A stretch of DNA of 64,000 nt from Ciceribacter sichuanensis (GTDB lineage: Bacteria; Pseudomonadota; Alphaproteobacteria; Rhizobiales; Rhizobiaceae), in the NCBI RefSeq assembly GCF_024055605.1, contig NZ_JAMXLX010000002.1, positions 434,001-498,000 of the forward strand. Direction: 5' to 3'. Both the position numbers and the translations under genes were made by a program. Under the pieces are notes generated by a model. The model was given only the letters and a program-made list of their open reading frames with translations. It did not search any database and was not told where the DNA came from. This document shows positions 49,763-58,357 of the stretch, piece by piece. Within the stretch, counting starts at the first letter, position 1. Each line of letters opens with the position of its first letter.

Positions 49763-51931
49763 ATGCAGTCTGCAACACAAAATCTCCGGGATATGGACCG
49801 ACTGAGGGAACTCGGAACCTATCACATCTACGGCACACCTTCCGAAAGCGAATATGACCATATCGTGCGCCTCACCGCCGAGCTGTTCGAGGCGCCAGTG
49901 GCTTTGATCAATATGGTTGGCCGCGATCAGGTCTGGGTAAAGGCTCGGGTCGGCATAGATGCGCAGACGGTGCCTTGCGAGCTTGCATTTTGCAGCCACG
50001 CGATCCTGGAAAAAACGCCGATGATCGTACCGGATCTCGCCTCAGACAACCGTTTTTCCGAAAATCCACTGGTTGCGGCGGAAAATGGCTTCCGCTTCTA
50101 CGCAGGCGCACCGCTGATTTCGTCGGAAGGCTATGGGATCGGGACGCTTTGCATTCTCGACATGGCGCCTCGCCCTCCCCTGAACAAGCTTCAGGCTCGC
50201 CGACTGCAGGATCTGGCGCAACTCGTCATGGACAAGCTGGAACAGCGCAGACTGTCACGGCTGGAGGTGATCGCCTCGAAGCTCATGGCGGCGACATCGG
50301 ACGCAGTGGTCGTCACCGACGAACATCGCAACATAGCAGCTTGGAACCCGGCAGCCGAGGCAATCTTGGGCTATAGCGCCGAAGAAACAATAGCCCGCCC
50401 GCTGCCGGAAATCATCGCCGGCATATCGGGGGATGCCGAGCTTCAGGCAATGCTGGACAGCGTATCGGCTGATGGCCATGGCCATTCCGGATCCATGGAA
50501 TTCACGGCTCACCACCGGCACGGGCAGGAAATCACCATTTCCGTGTCCGTAGCCGCCTGGCGCGACGAAAAACTGGGCCTTTCCGGCTTCGGCGCGATCA
50601 TTCGCGACGTGACCCAGCAGCGGATGGCCGACCGGCGCATTTCCTTCCTCGCCCATCACGACGAACTCACAGGCCTCGCCAATCGCAACAGCCTGCACCA
50701 GCAACTCGAAAACCTGCTCCACAGCGCACGCCGGGCAAAAACCTCCATCGCACTCTTCCGCATCGACCTCGATCGCTTCAAGATCATCAACGAGACACTC
50801 GGGCACCGGGTTGGGGATGCGCTCTTGAAGCAGGTCGCGCATCGGTTCGGTATGATCGCCGAACAGGGCGACATTGTCGCGCGTCTCGATGGCGACGAAT
50901 TCGCGATCGTCCGTCGCGCGCCCGGGAACCGGAAAAACATGCGGCTTTTCGCCGAGGCGATCCTCTCCGCACTCGTCGAACCATTCGAGGTTAACGGCCA
51001 CCTGGTGTCCGCCAGCGCGAGCCTTGGCATCGCGGTCTATCCCGATCAGGCCGCCGATTGCGACACGCTGCTCAATCATGCCGACCTTGCAATGTACCGG
51101 ACCAAGATCGAGGGGCGTAACGGCTTCCACTTCTTCGAGCCCGGCATGGATGGCCAGACACTCGCCAAGCGCGGGCTGGAAAGGGATCTGCGCGGTGCGT
51201 TGCAGCGCGGCGAGTTCGAAGTGCATTATCAGCCGCAGATCGATCTCCTGACCGGCCGAATGACCGGCGCGGAAGCGCTTCTGCGATGGCGCCACCCGGT
51301 TCATGGACTTGTCAGCCCTGCGGACTTCATCCCCATTGCGGAATCGACCGGTCTCATCCTCCCGATCGGTCGGTGGGTCATGGAAACGGCCTGCCGTGAC
51401 TTTGCGGCGCACATGTCCGGCCTCAGACTTGCGGTCAATCTCTCCGCCGTACAGTTTCTCCGCAGCGACGTGGTGGCGCTCGTCAGGGAGGCGCTGCGCT
51501 CCTCCGGCCTTCCCGGCAGCCGTCTGGAGATAGAAATCACCGAATCCCTGCTTCTGGAAAAGGATTCGAACACTCTCGACGCCCTGAAGGCGCTCAAGGA
51601 AATGGGCGTCGGCATTGCACTCGACGACTTCGGCACGGGCTATTCCTCGCTGAGCTACCTGCGCAGCTTCCCCTTCGACACGATCAAGATCGACAGGAGC
51701 TTTGTGAAGGACGCCGACACCAACTCCGATTGCGCGGCGATTCTGGAAGCGATCTCCGCTCTCAGCGCCACACTCGACCTGACGACCGTTGCCGAGGGCA
51801 TCGAAACGGAAGGGCAACTCGCCCACATGAAGAACCTCGGCTACCAATGCGGTCAGGGTTACCTGTTCGGCAAGCCGATGCCGCTTGAAGACCTCGTCCA
51901 TATGACGGCCGGGTTGGGCATTCCGGCATGA
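49763..51931 (+). CDS. GAF-PAS-GGDEF-EAL cyclic-di-GMP protein
   Basis: A 722-residue cytoplasmic signalling protein. Domains in order: GAF (about 15-160), PAS (about 175-290, ending in the PAC-like DVTQQRMADRR), GGDEF (about 300-460) and EAL (about 475-715). The cyclase A-site reads DGDEF at residues 376-380 instead of GGDEF, so cyclase activity is doubtful. The EAL motif is complete: E504-A-L-L-R, with DDFGTGYSS and NLSAVQF regions, so it is likely a phosphodiesterase. GAF and PAS would sense a small molecule or redox/oxygen and modulate the EAL output. Start ATG 49763. Confidence 0.9.
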   Translation: MQSATQNLRDMDRLRELGTYHIYGTPSESEYDHIVRLTAELFEAPVALINMVGRDQVWVKARVGIDAQTVPCELAFCSHAILEKTPMIVPDLASDNRFSENPLVAAENGFRFYAGAPLISSEGYGIGTLCILDMAPRPPLNKLQARRLQDLAQLVMDKLEQRRLSRLEVIASKLMAATSDAVVVTDEHRNIAAWNPAAEAILGYSAEETIARPLPEIIAGISGDAELQAMLDSVSADGHGHSGSMEFTAHHRHGQEITISVSVAAWRDEKLGLSGFGAIIRDVTQQRMADRRISFLAHHDELTGLANRNSLHQQLENLLHSARRAKTSIALFRIDLDRFKIINETLGHRVGDALLKQVAHRFGMIAEQGDIVARLDGDEFAIVRRAPGNRKNMRLFAEAILSALVEPFEVNGHLVSASASLGIAVYPDQAADCDTLLNHADLAMYRTKIEGRNGFHFFEPGMDGQTLAKRGLERDLRGALQRGEFEVHYQPQIDLLTGRMTGAEALLRWRHPVHGLVSPADFIPIAESTGLILPIGRWVMETACRDFAAHMSGLRLAVNLSAVQFLRSDVVALVREALRSSGLPGSRLEIEITESLLLEKDSNTLDALKALKEMGVGIALDDFGTGYSSLSYLRSFPFDTIKIDRSFVKDADTNSDCAAILEAISALSATLDLTTVAEGIETEGQLAHMKNLGYQCGQGYLFGKPMPLEDLVHMTAGLGIPA

Positions 51932-51964
51932 CGGCACGACGGAGGCCTTAACACCTTGAATCTA

Positions 51965-52006
51965 CGCATCGGTCCGAAAATCGATTCCGATTTTCGGACC
52001 GATGCG
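51965..52006. repeat. Perfect 19-bp hairpin element
   Basis: CGCATCGGTCCGAAAATCG and its complement flank a 4-base loop (ATTC). The arms (51965-51983, 51988-52006) contain no mismatch. It sits between the c-di-GMP gene stop and the next gene. This resembles the REP-like palindromes of rhizobial genomes and lacks a T-run, so a plain intrinsic terminator is less likely. Confidence 0.75.
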
Positions 52007-52039
52007 CTAGTCTCCGCTCCATCTGAGAGAGGAGACAGC

Positions 52040-52510
52040 ATGACCGCCGACAAGACCGACCTGCTCGCCATCATTGATGCCCAGGAGGCAAAGCTGGTTT
52101 TCCCTGTATTCGACGAGGAAACGGCAATCGAAATCGGAAAGCGGCTTTTGAAGCGTGCGCGGCATGACAAAGCCCCGGTGGTCATCAACATTCGCACGCC
52201 CGACCGGGTGCTCTTCCATGCCGCCCTGCCCGGCTCCTCGCCGGACAACGACCATTGGGCGCGCCGCAAGAGCAACGTCACCCTGCGCTTTCACAAGGCC
52301 TCCATGCGGATCGGGGAAAGCTATCGCCAGAAAGGGCGCACGGTCGGCCCGGACTACGGGCTCGATCCGTTCGATTATGCCGTCCATGGCGGAAGTTTTC
52401 CGGTGCGCGTCGCCGGCACCGGCGTCGTCGCCGCTATCACGGTCTCGGGCTTGGCCTCCGAAGAGGACCACGCGATGATCGTCGACGTTCTGGAAGATTA
52501 TCTCAAGTGA
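52040..52510 (+). CDS. UPF0303/DUF336 (HbpS-like) protein
   Basis: A 156-residue protein of the GlcG/HbpS (DUF336) superfamily. GRTVGPDYGLDPFDYAVHGGSFPVRV and VAAITVSGLASEEDHAMIVDVLEDYL match the family C-terminal half; the N-terminal helical part contains EETAIEIGKRLLKRARHDKAPV. Members bind small ligands such as heme; no catalytic activity is firmly assigned. Start ATG 52040 follows GAGGAG. Not linked to the flanking genes by spacing. Confidence 0.8.
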   Translation: MTADKTDLLAIIDAQEAKLVFPVFDEETAIEIGKRLLKRARHDKAPVVINIRTPDRVLFHAALPGSSPDNDHWARRKSNVTLRFHKASMRIGESYRQKGRTVGPDYGLDPFDYAVHGGSFPVRVAGTGVVAAITVSGLASEEDHAMIVDVLEDYLK

Positions 52511-52523
52511 GGGGCAACGGCGC

Positions 52524-52871
52524 TCAAAGCGCCGTCGAGAGATAAAGGCTGAGGCGGGAGAAACGCTCGCCTTCCCTTTCAAATACCATGACGCAGGGAA
52601 GCGAAGCGGTCTCTCCGCCCGAGACTTCCATCGTGCCATCGACCACACCACGAAAACCGCTTTCATCGACCATCACCACACTGTTGGCGAAGCGGGCATC
52701 ATGACGCAGCAGATAGGCGGCAAGCGTGTCGCGTAGCGATTCGATGCCGATGACGCGCATGCCATCCGGCATGTCCAACGCCGCATCGTCATCGAAGAAG
52801 CCGGAGAGCGAGGCCAGATCGCGCCGGTTCAGCGCATCCAGCACCCCGGAGATCTGTTGCTTTAGAGACAT
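52524..52871 (-). CDS. SnoaL-like nuclear transport factor 2 family protein
   Basis: A 115-residue single-domain protein with the SnoaL/NTF2 cone pattern: DALNRRDLASLSGFFDDDAALDMPDG near the start and FEREGERFSRLSLYL at the end. Members of this fold are ligand-binding or isomerase/cyclase enzymes; the active Asp/His pair cannot be assigned here. Start ATG 52871 follows GGAGGAAG. It is convergent with the UPF0303 gene (14 bp gap). Confidence 0.75.
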   Translation of the reverse strand: MSLKQQISGVLDALNRRDLASLSGFFDDDAALDMPDGMRVIGIESLRDTLAAYLLRHDARFANSVVMVDESGFRGVVDGTMEVSGGETASLPCVMVFEREGERFSRLSLYLSTAL

Positions 52872-52939
52872 TGGCACTTCCTCCTTCTTCCTCGGACAAG
52901 AGCAATTAGGGCCGGATGCCTGCCCGACAAGGGACCGGG

Positions 52940-53830
52940 TCACGATGGATCCTGCTCCAGCAGGCGGCGAGCGGTGGCGAGCACCGCGTCCGTCAGGACC
53001 TTGAGCGCGGGTCCGGCCGACCGGCTCCAGTGCCAGTAGAGCGGAACGTCCAGCGGGCAATCCGGCATAAGCGTTGCCAGTCTGCCGCTGGCGATCGCAT
53101 TACCGACGAGGATTTCCGGGTTCATTCCCCAGCCTACGCCTGCCATCGTCGCATCGACGAAGCCATGCGACGATGGCAGCCAGTGGGTCGGCGGTGAAAT
53201 ATCCGCCGCGAAAGCCTGCGCCAGCCAACGGGATTGCAGTGTATCCTTTATGTTGAAGGTCATCGTCGGCGCGACAGCCAGCCGCTCGGGTGTCACGCCA
53301 TCAGGAAACCAGCGCGTCATGAAGGCGGGACTGGCGGTTGCAAGATAGCGCAAGCGACCGAGATAGCGGCAATCGCAGCCCTGTACCGCCTGCGGTGAAC
53401 CGGTGACGGCAGCCCGCACCTCGCCGCGCCGCAGCCAGCCGGCGCTGTGATCCTGATCGTCCAGCACCAGATCGTAAAGAAAGGCGTCGACTGAAGCCAT
53501 GGCTGGCACGAACCACGTGGCGAGGCTGTCGGCGTTGACCGCAAGCCGCAAGCTCGGCGTTTTTGCCATGCCCTCGAATGCACCGAGATCACGGCCAAGC
53601 CCCGCTTCGAGCAGGGCGACCTCCTCCGCATGGCGGAAAAGCCTTTGGCCGGCCGACGTCGGTTGACATGGCTGTCCGCGCACCACCAGCACCGCGCCCA
53701 CCCTCTCCTCCAGCGTCTTGATCCGCTGGGAAATCGCCGAGGGCGTCAGCCCCAGCTGTCGCCCCGCCTTCTCGAACGAGCCAGTCCGAAGAATGGCTGA
53801 AAGAGCGGCAAGGTGATCGTAATCCAGCAC
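52940..53830 (-). CDS. LysG/ArgP-type LysR regulator of the exporter
   Basis: A 296-residue LysR-family regulator. N-terminal HTH segment DHLAALSAILRTGSFEKAGRQLGLTPSAISQRIKTLEE (partly quoted: GRQLGLTPSAISQRIK) is typical of ArgP/LysG. It is divergent from a LysE gene, the standard arrangement in which the regulator senses excess Lys or Arg and activates the exporter. I chose the GTG at 53830 (V-L-D-Y-D-H-L) rather than ATG 53851 because it matches family N-termini and leaves the operator free; GGAAA precedes it. Confidence 0.85.
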   Translation of the reverse strand: MLDYDHLAALSAILRTGSFEKAGRQLGLTPSAISQRIKTLEERVGAVLVVRGQPCQPTSAGQRLFRHAEEVALLEAGLGRDLGAFEGMAKTPSLRLAVNADSLATWFVPAMASVDAFLYDLVLDDQDHSAGWLRRGEVRAAVTGSPQAVQGCDCRYLGRLRYLATASPAFMTRWFPDGVTPERLAVAPTMTFNIKDTLQSRWLAQAFAADISPPTHWLPSSHGFVDATMAGVGWGMNPEILVGNAIASGRLATLMPDCPLDVPLYWHWSRSAGPALKVLTDAVLATARRLLEQDPS

Positions 53831-53832
53831 GA

Positions 53833-53878
53833 GATTAATTTTCCTAATCATATGTAAGGAGATTTAATTTTTCTAATT
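53833..53878. promoter_or_regulatory. Tandem LysR-type operator between lysG and lysE
   Basis: GATTAATTTTCCTAATC (53833-53849) and GATTTAATTTTTCTAATT (53861-53878) are direct copies, each an A/T-rich dyad (GATTA...TAATC). They lie in the 100-bp divergent region and fit the ATTA-N7-TAAT pattern of LysR boxes. The spacing of one helical turn multiple is uncertain but the duplication argues for cooperative binding. Confidence 0.6.
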
Positions 53879-53931
53879 CGGAGCGACAGGCTAGTCAATC
53901 CCGACCCATCTTAACCCAAACCGGGATCTTC

Positions 53932-54546
53932 ATGACCGCCTCAACCTCTGCCGCCCTCGCGGGCTTTCTGCTTGGCCTCAGCCTCATCGTTGCCATCGGT
54001 GCCCAGAACGCCTTCGTTCTGCGTCAGGGTTTACAGGGCCGTCACGTCCTCGCCGTCTGCCTCACCTGCGCCGTTTCGGACGCGTTGCTGATTGCCGCCG
54101 GTGTCGGCGGGTTCGCCACCGTAATTGCCGGCATCGGCTGGCTCGATCCCCTGCTTCGCTATGGCGGTGCCGCCTTTCTGGCCTTCTATGGCTTGCGCAG
54201 CCTGCGCTCCGCAGCCAGCGGCAATAGCGCGCTGGCGGTGCGGGGTGATGCAGAACAGAGCCTTGCGGCAGCGTTTATTACCTGTCTGGCGCTGACATGG
54301 CTGAATCCGCATGTCTATCTCGACACCGTCGTCCTGCTCGGCTCGATCTCCACGCATTACCCCGGCGAGGAGCCCGCCTTCGCCGTCGGCGCGGCAGGAG
54401 CCTCCTTCCTCTTCTTCTTCTCGCTCGGTTATGGCGCCCGCCTGCTTCGTCCCATCTTCGCCCGCCGTACCGCCTGGCGGATCCTCGACGGCTTGATTGC
54501 GCTGGTCATGGGAAGCATCGCCTTCAACCTCGTATCGAACGGTTGA
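53932..54546 (+). CDS. LysE-family amino acid exporter
   Basis: A 204-residue inner-membrane protein with about six helices. GAQNAFVLRQGL in the first loop and LTWLNPHVYLDTVVLLGS in the centre are the LysE hallmarks (the NPxxYLDxxxLLG motif), and the last helix region has GLIALVMGSIAFNLVS. It exports basic amino acids, probably lysine or arginine, and is divergent from its LysG-type regulator. ATG 53932 is the first start after the operators; GGGATC is a weak ribosome site. Confidence 0.9.
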   Translation: MTASTSAALAGFLLGLSLIVAIGAQNAFVLRQGLQGRHVLAVCLTCAVSDALLIAAGVGGFATVIAGIGWLDPLLRYGGAAFLAFYGLRSLRSAASGNSALAVRGDAEQSLAAAFITCLALTWLNPHVYLDTVVLLGSISTHYPGEEPAFAVGAAGASFLFFFSLGYGARLLRPIFARRTAWRILDGLIALVMGSIAFNLVSNG

Positions 54547-54623
54547 TGCGCGAAACCTGCCCGATAGGCACCCGAGGCAAAGCGGTGTAGACCTGTCGCC
54601 AGCATATTCTGTCAGGGCAAACC

Positions 54624-55772
54624 ATGTTCCTCACCAATCACGATCTGGTCGATCTGATCGACCTTCGCCGCGATCTTCATCGCCATCCCGAAATCTCCGG
54701 CGAGGAGAATTGGACGGCCGCGCGCATCGTCTCCTTTCTCTCCCCCCTGAAGCCTGCAAGGATACTCACCGGCCTCGGTGGCCACGGCGTTGCCGCCGTC
54801 TTCGAGGGAGCGGCATCAGGCCCGACGCTTCTATTCCGCTGCGAGCTGGATGCCCTCCCGATCGAGGAAAAATCCGCAGCCGCCTACCGCTCGGCCATTC
54901 CAGGCAAGGGCCATCTCTGCGGCCATGACGGTCATTCGACCATCATGACGGCGCTCGCCCTCGGTCTCTCACGCCGGTTGCCGAAACGCGGCCGCGTCGT
55001 GCTGCTGTTCCAGCCGGCGGAGGAAACCGGAGCGGGCGCGGCAGCCGTCATCGCAGATCCGCAATTCAGCGGCATCACGCCGGACCTCGCCTTCTCGCAG
55101 CACAATCTGCCGGGTCTTCCGCTTGGCCATGTCTCGATCAAATCAGGACCGGTGAACTGCGCATCGCGCGGCATGCGCATCGCCCTTTCCGGCAAGACGG
55201 CCCATGCCTCGCAGCCGGAAACCGGTATTTCCCCCATGTCCGCCATCGCAGCCCTGATGCCGGCGTTGACGGGTCTGTCGCGTAGCGCACCGCCTGCCCT
55301 CGACTTCCGGCTGGCGACAGTTACCCATGCTTCGCTCGGCGAAAAAGCCTTCGGCATAGCGCCCGGCGATGGCGAGATCTGGGTGACGCTTCGCACCCTG
55401 ACTGACGACGGCATGGACAAACTCTGCAGCGAAGCGGAGGCGCTGGCCCGTTCAGCCGCCGAAGATGGGAACCTCGGCCTAGACATCTCCTATGACGACA
55501 TCTTCCTGCATTGCGAAAACGCGCCGGAAGCCGTCGATCACCTGATCCGCGCGCTCGATGCCGAAGGCGTCTCCCATGACGAACGCAATCTGCCGATGCG
55601 GGGCTCGGAAGATTTCGGCCGCTTCCGCGCCATCGCCCCCTCAGCCATGTTCTTCCTCGGCTCCGGCGAAACTCACCCCGCCCTTCACAATCCGGACTAC
55701 GACTTCCCCGAAGACCTGATCGCCATCGGCGCAAGGATCTTCATGCGGGTGGTGCGGGATATATTAGATTAG
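54624..55772 (+). CDS. M20D amidohydrolase (hippurate/N-acyl amino acid type)
   Basis: A 382-residue metallopeptidase-fold amidohydrolase. The start RDLHRHPEISGEE, the metal loop CGHDGHSTIMTALA, the PAEETGAGA segment with catalytic Glu, and the C-terminal HPALHNPDYDFPEDLI are the M20D hallmarks. It hydrolyses the amide of N-acyl, N-carbamoyl or indole-amino acid conjugates in the cytoplasm. It lies 77 bp after the exporter gene, but a shared transcript is not certain. The specific acyl group is unknown. Confidence 0.9.
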   Translation: MFLTNHDLVDLIDLRRDLHRHPEISGEENWTAARIVSFLSPLKPARILTGLGGHGVAAVFEGAASGPTLLFRCELDALPIEEKSAAAYRSAIPGKGHLCGHDGHSTIMTALALGLSRRLPKRGRVVLLFQPAEETGAGAAAVIADPQFSGITPDLAFSQHNLPGLPLGHVSIKSGPVNCASRGMRIALSGKTAHASQPETGISPMSAIAALMPALTGLSRSAPPALDFRLATVTHASLGEKAFGIAPGDGEIWVTLRTLTDDGMDKLCSEAEALARSAAEDGNLGLDISYDDIFLHCENAPEAVDHLIRALDAEGVSHDERNLPMRGSEDFGRFRAIAPSAMFFLGSGETHPALHNPDYDFPEDLIAIGARIFMRVVRDILD

Positions 55773-55794
55773 CGGAAATTCGGCTGGCGGCCGC

Positions 55795-56823
55795 TTAACG
55801 GTAGCGGTCAATGCCATGCTTTTTCCATTCGCTACGCGGGACGGGCGCCCCGACGGCAAAACTGAAATCGACGACCCGCGTCGCGTCATCGTCTACCGTG
55901 CAGCGCATGGCGAGATTGTACCATTCACCGTTCCAGTCGCCGAAAGCTACCTGCGGAGCTTTAATAACGTTGCCGGACCTCAGATTGAACTCTGGAGCCC
56001 ACTTAATATCCCTTGAAGGAGAAGCTTGAGAAAGCTGGGCTTTCAATTCCGTTCCACAAAGTCTGTTAATGCGCTCCCCACGGCTTTCCCCGGCCATGGC
56101 TGACATAGCGACCAAATCATCGGCCACCGACGCTGAATAAATGCGCTTTACCGGTTTCGGGACCAACTGAACCTCAGCCTCCGCCGTGCCGTCCGCTTTT
56201 GTCGGTTTGGCCGGTTTCGGCGGCGGCGGCGCGGCGAGTGCCAGCGCCTGATCGGTCGGAAACTCCGTCTCGCCTTCCTCGGTCGCGCCCCCATCAGCGG
56301 GCTGCTCGACGCTTTCCGCCGTGTCTTCAGGCTCGGCCTCGTCCGGCGCCTCGTCGGTCTTCGCCGCCTCAGGCTCCTGCTTTTCCTCTACTGGCGGTGT
56401 TTCCACCGACTTATCAGCTTCTTTCTCCTCAGCATTGCCGCGAAGATCTACACGCGTGCCGCTATCCTTCTCGCCAAACAAGGTCGCAGGATTGAGCACG
56501 GGTATGGTCGGCGGAGGTTCCTCTACCTTTTTCTCTTCGACGGGCGGCGGAGGTGGCGGTGGCGGAGGCGGCGGAGGTGGTGGTGGTTCAGCCGCCTTTT
56601 CCTCTTCCTGCTTGGGCTCCTCGGCCGACTTCTCTTCCTCAGGCGGCGGCACCAGTTCTACCGCAACGCTCTCTTCTTCCTGAGGCAGTTCCGGCAAGGC
56701 GGGGAGCTTCATCAGGAACACGACAAGGACAATGAGATGCAAGGCAACGGAAAGCACGAGCCCTCTGCCCCATCTGTCCAGGAATCTTGTCGGTTTCTCT
56801 TGCATGAGACGAAGGAAGTCCAC
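55795..56823 (-). CDS. TonB-like proline-rich DUF930 protein
   Basis: A 342-residue envelope protein. One N-terminal membrane helix (about residues 20-40, LVLSVALHLIVLVVFLMKL) is followed by an acidic, proline-rich spacer with repeated PPPP (15 consecutive prolines), Glu-Lys blocks and PKPAKPTKADG, then a C-terminal DUF930 domain (about 215-342, KRIYSASVADDLVAMSAMAG to the end) with two Cys (RLCGTELKA and MRCTVDDDA) likely in the periplasm. This layout is TonB-like, spanning the periplasm. Start: GTG 56823 (an ATG at 56805 is possible). The 15-Pro run should need EF-P for translation. Confidence 0.8.
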   Translation of the reverse strand: MDFLRLMQEKPTRFLDRWGRGLVLSVALHLIVLVVFLMKLPALPELPQEEESVAVELVPPPEEEKSAEEPKQEEEKAAEPPPPPPPPPPPPPPPVEEKKVEEPPPTIPVLNPATLFGEKDSGTRVDLRGNAEEKEADKSVETPPVEEKQEPEAAKTDEAPDEAEPEDTAESVEQPADGGATEEGETEFPTDQALALAAPPPPKPAKPTKADGTAEAEVQLVPKPVKRIYSASVADDLVAMSAMAGESRGERINRLCGTELKAQLSQASPSRDIKWAPEFNLRSGNVIKAPQVAFGDWNGEWYNLAMRCTVDDDATRVVDFSFAVGAPVPRSEWKKHGIDRYR

Positions 56824-57132
56824 TCACTTTACCGGAGATGTGGTCCCAAACCGGTGCGTCATCAAGTGACAAATTCGCAAGCCCCCGTGAAATGCGATAC
56901 CTTCTCGGAACGGGAAGCATCCTGAAACGCGTCAATTTCCCCTTCGAAACACCTTGCGGCCGGAAGAATCCGGCAAGGGAAGAGACCTGTCGCCTGGATT
57001 CCAATTGCCGATAATAGTCGAAGTAGAGAATTTTCGACCGCCATGTTCACCTTGATGAGCATGGCCTTTGCCGACGTGACACGGAAAACCTGTAATGATC
57101 CCACCCATCATCCGATCAACAGGAGAACGATC
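56824..57132. other. Intergenic region without gene
   Basis: The 309-bp gap between the divergent DUF930 and peroxiredoxin genes. An imperfect dyad CCTTGCGGCCGG / CCGGCAAGG around 56951-56978 is the only structure noticed. It should hold the promoters of both genes. Confidence 0.4.
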
Positions 57133-57792
57133 ATGAGCCTGCGCATCAACCAGACCGCCCCCGATTTCACGGCTGAAACCACCCAGGGCACCATCCAGTT
57201 TCACGACTGGATCGGCGACAACTGGGCCGTTCTCTTTTCCCATCCGAAGAACTTCACGCCGGTCTGCACCACCGAACTCGGCACCATGGCCGGCCTCGAA
57301 GGCGAATTCCGCAAGCGCGACGTCAAGATCATAGGCATCTCCGTCGATCCGGTCGAAAGCCACGGCAAGTGGAAGCAGGACATCCGGGTCGCAACCGGCT
57401 TCGACGTCGAATATCCGCTGATCGGCGACAAGGACCTCAAGGTCGCCAAGCTCTATGACATGCTGCCCGAGGAAGCCGGCAACAGCTCGGAAGGCCGCAC
57501 ACCCGCCGACAATGCCACCGTTCGCTCGGTCTACGTCATCGGCCCGGACAAGAAGATCAAGCTGATCCTCACCTATCCGATGACCACCGGCCGTAACTTC
57601 GACGAGATCCTGCGCGCCATCGACTCGATCCAGCTGACCGCCAGGCATCAGGTCGCGACACCCGCCAACTGGAAGCAGGGCGACGACGTCATCATCACCG
57701 CCGCCGTCTCCAACGAAGACGCCATCGCCCGCTTCGGCTCCTTCGACACCGTCCTGCCCTACCTTCGCAAGACCAGGCAGCCGAGTGCCTGA
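57133..57792 (+). CDS. 1-Cys peroxiredoxin (Prx6-type)
   Basis: A 219-residue peroxiredoxin. Peroxidatic Cys45 lies in PVCTTELG, and the C-terminal Prx6 region with KIKLILTYPMTTGRN and VATPANWKQGDD is present; no resolving Cys follows in the usual 2-Cys position. It reduces hydrogen peroxide or organic peroxides in the cytoplasm using an external thiol. ATG 57133 follows AGGAG. Upstream in-frame ATGs give no family sequence. A 12-bp hairpin follows the gene. Confidence 0.93.
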   Translation: MSLRINQTAPDFTAETTQGTIQFHDWIGDNWAVLFSHPKNFTPVCTTELGTMAGLEGEFRKRDVKIIGISVDPVESHGKWKQDIRVATGFDVEYPLIGDKDLKVAKLYDMLPEEAGNSSEGRTPADNATVRSVYVIGPDKKIKLILTYPMTTGRNFDEILRAIDSIQLTARHQVATPANWKQGDDVIITAAVSNEDAIARFGSFDTVLPYLRKTRQPSA

Positions 57793-57809
57793 ACGAGAAG
57801 CACAATAAC

Positions 57810-57841
57810 GATATCCCGCCGCATGAATTCGGCGGGATATC
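57810..57841. terminator. Hairpin after the peroxiredoxin gene
   Basis: A perfect 12-bp stem GATATCCCGCCG / CGGCGGGATATC with an 8-base loop begins 17 bp past the stop. It is followed only by CTATTGG, so it is a weak Rho-independent end or a transcript-stabilising structure. Confidence 0.6.
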
Positions 57842-58059
57842 TATTGGAAACGCGATTTTCGCACATAACCTCGCTTCATGTGGCAATCCACAACGGGCTG
57901 GACGAAAGCGAAAAAGAGGCATATGAGAAAGCCGCTCCCGCCAGAGGGAGCCGTAAGCGTCTGACGTTAGGCTACGCATATCAATCCGGATCATCCAGGT
58001 GATGACGATGATATGTGAAGTGCCGTCGCGGGATGATCCAATAAATTGGAAATTTCATC

Positions 58060-58299
58060 ATGAAGCTTGCACGTCTGCCTGCACGCTACGCAGGAATCCT
58101 TATGCCCTTGGTCCTCTCGATATTGATGACATTCGTCGTTTCCGGTGTCTCGACTGTGAAGATGATCGGATTTCACCCGGAGATCATCTCCTTCTGGATG
58201 CCGGCATGGGGGATCTCGTGGCTGATCGCATTTCCAACTTTGCTCGGCGCAATCCCGGTCGCCCGGCGGATCGTTCAGGCGGTAACCCGTCCAGCCTGA
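58060..58299 (+). CDS. DUF2798 two-helix membrane protein
   Basis: A 79-residue inner-membrane protein. Two hydrophobic segments (about 12-32 and 48-70) flank the loop KMIGFHPEIISFW, a DUF2798 pattern. GGAAAT precedes ATG 58060. Function is unknown. It lies 267 bp after peroxiredoxin and just before the shared terminator region of rpoD. Confidence 0.75.
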   Translation: MKLARLPARYAGILMPLVLSILMTFVVSGVSTVKMIGFHPEIISFWMPAWGISWLIAFPTLLGAIPVARRIVQAVTRPA

Positions 58300-58300
58300 C

Positions 58301-58332
58301 AAAAAGCCCGGTCTGCTATTTGCAGACCGGGC
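58301..58332 (-). terminator. Intrinsic terminator of rpoD
   Basis: On the minus strand, GCCCGGTCTGC-AAATA-GCAGACCGGGC is a perfect 11-bp stem followed by TTTTT, located 26 bp past the rpoD stop codon. On the plus strand it may also end the DUF2798 transcript but without a T-run. Confidence 0.9.
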
Positions 58333-58357
58333 CTCTCAAGCATTGACTTGAATATTC

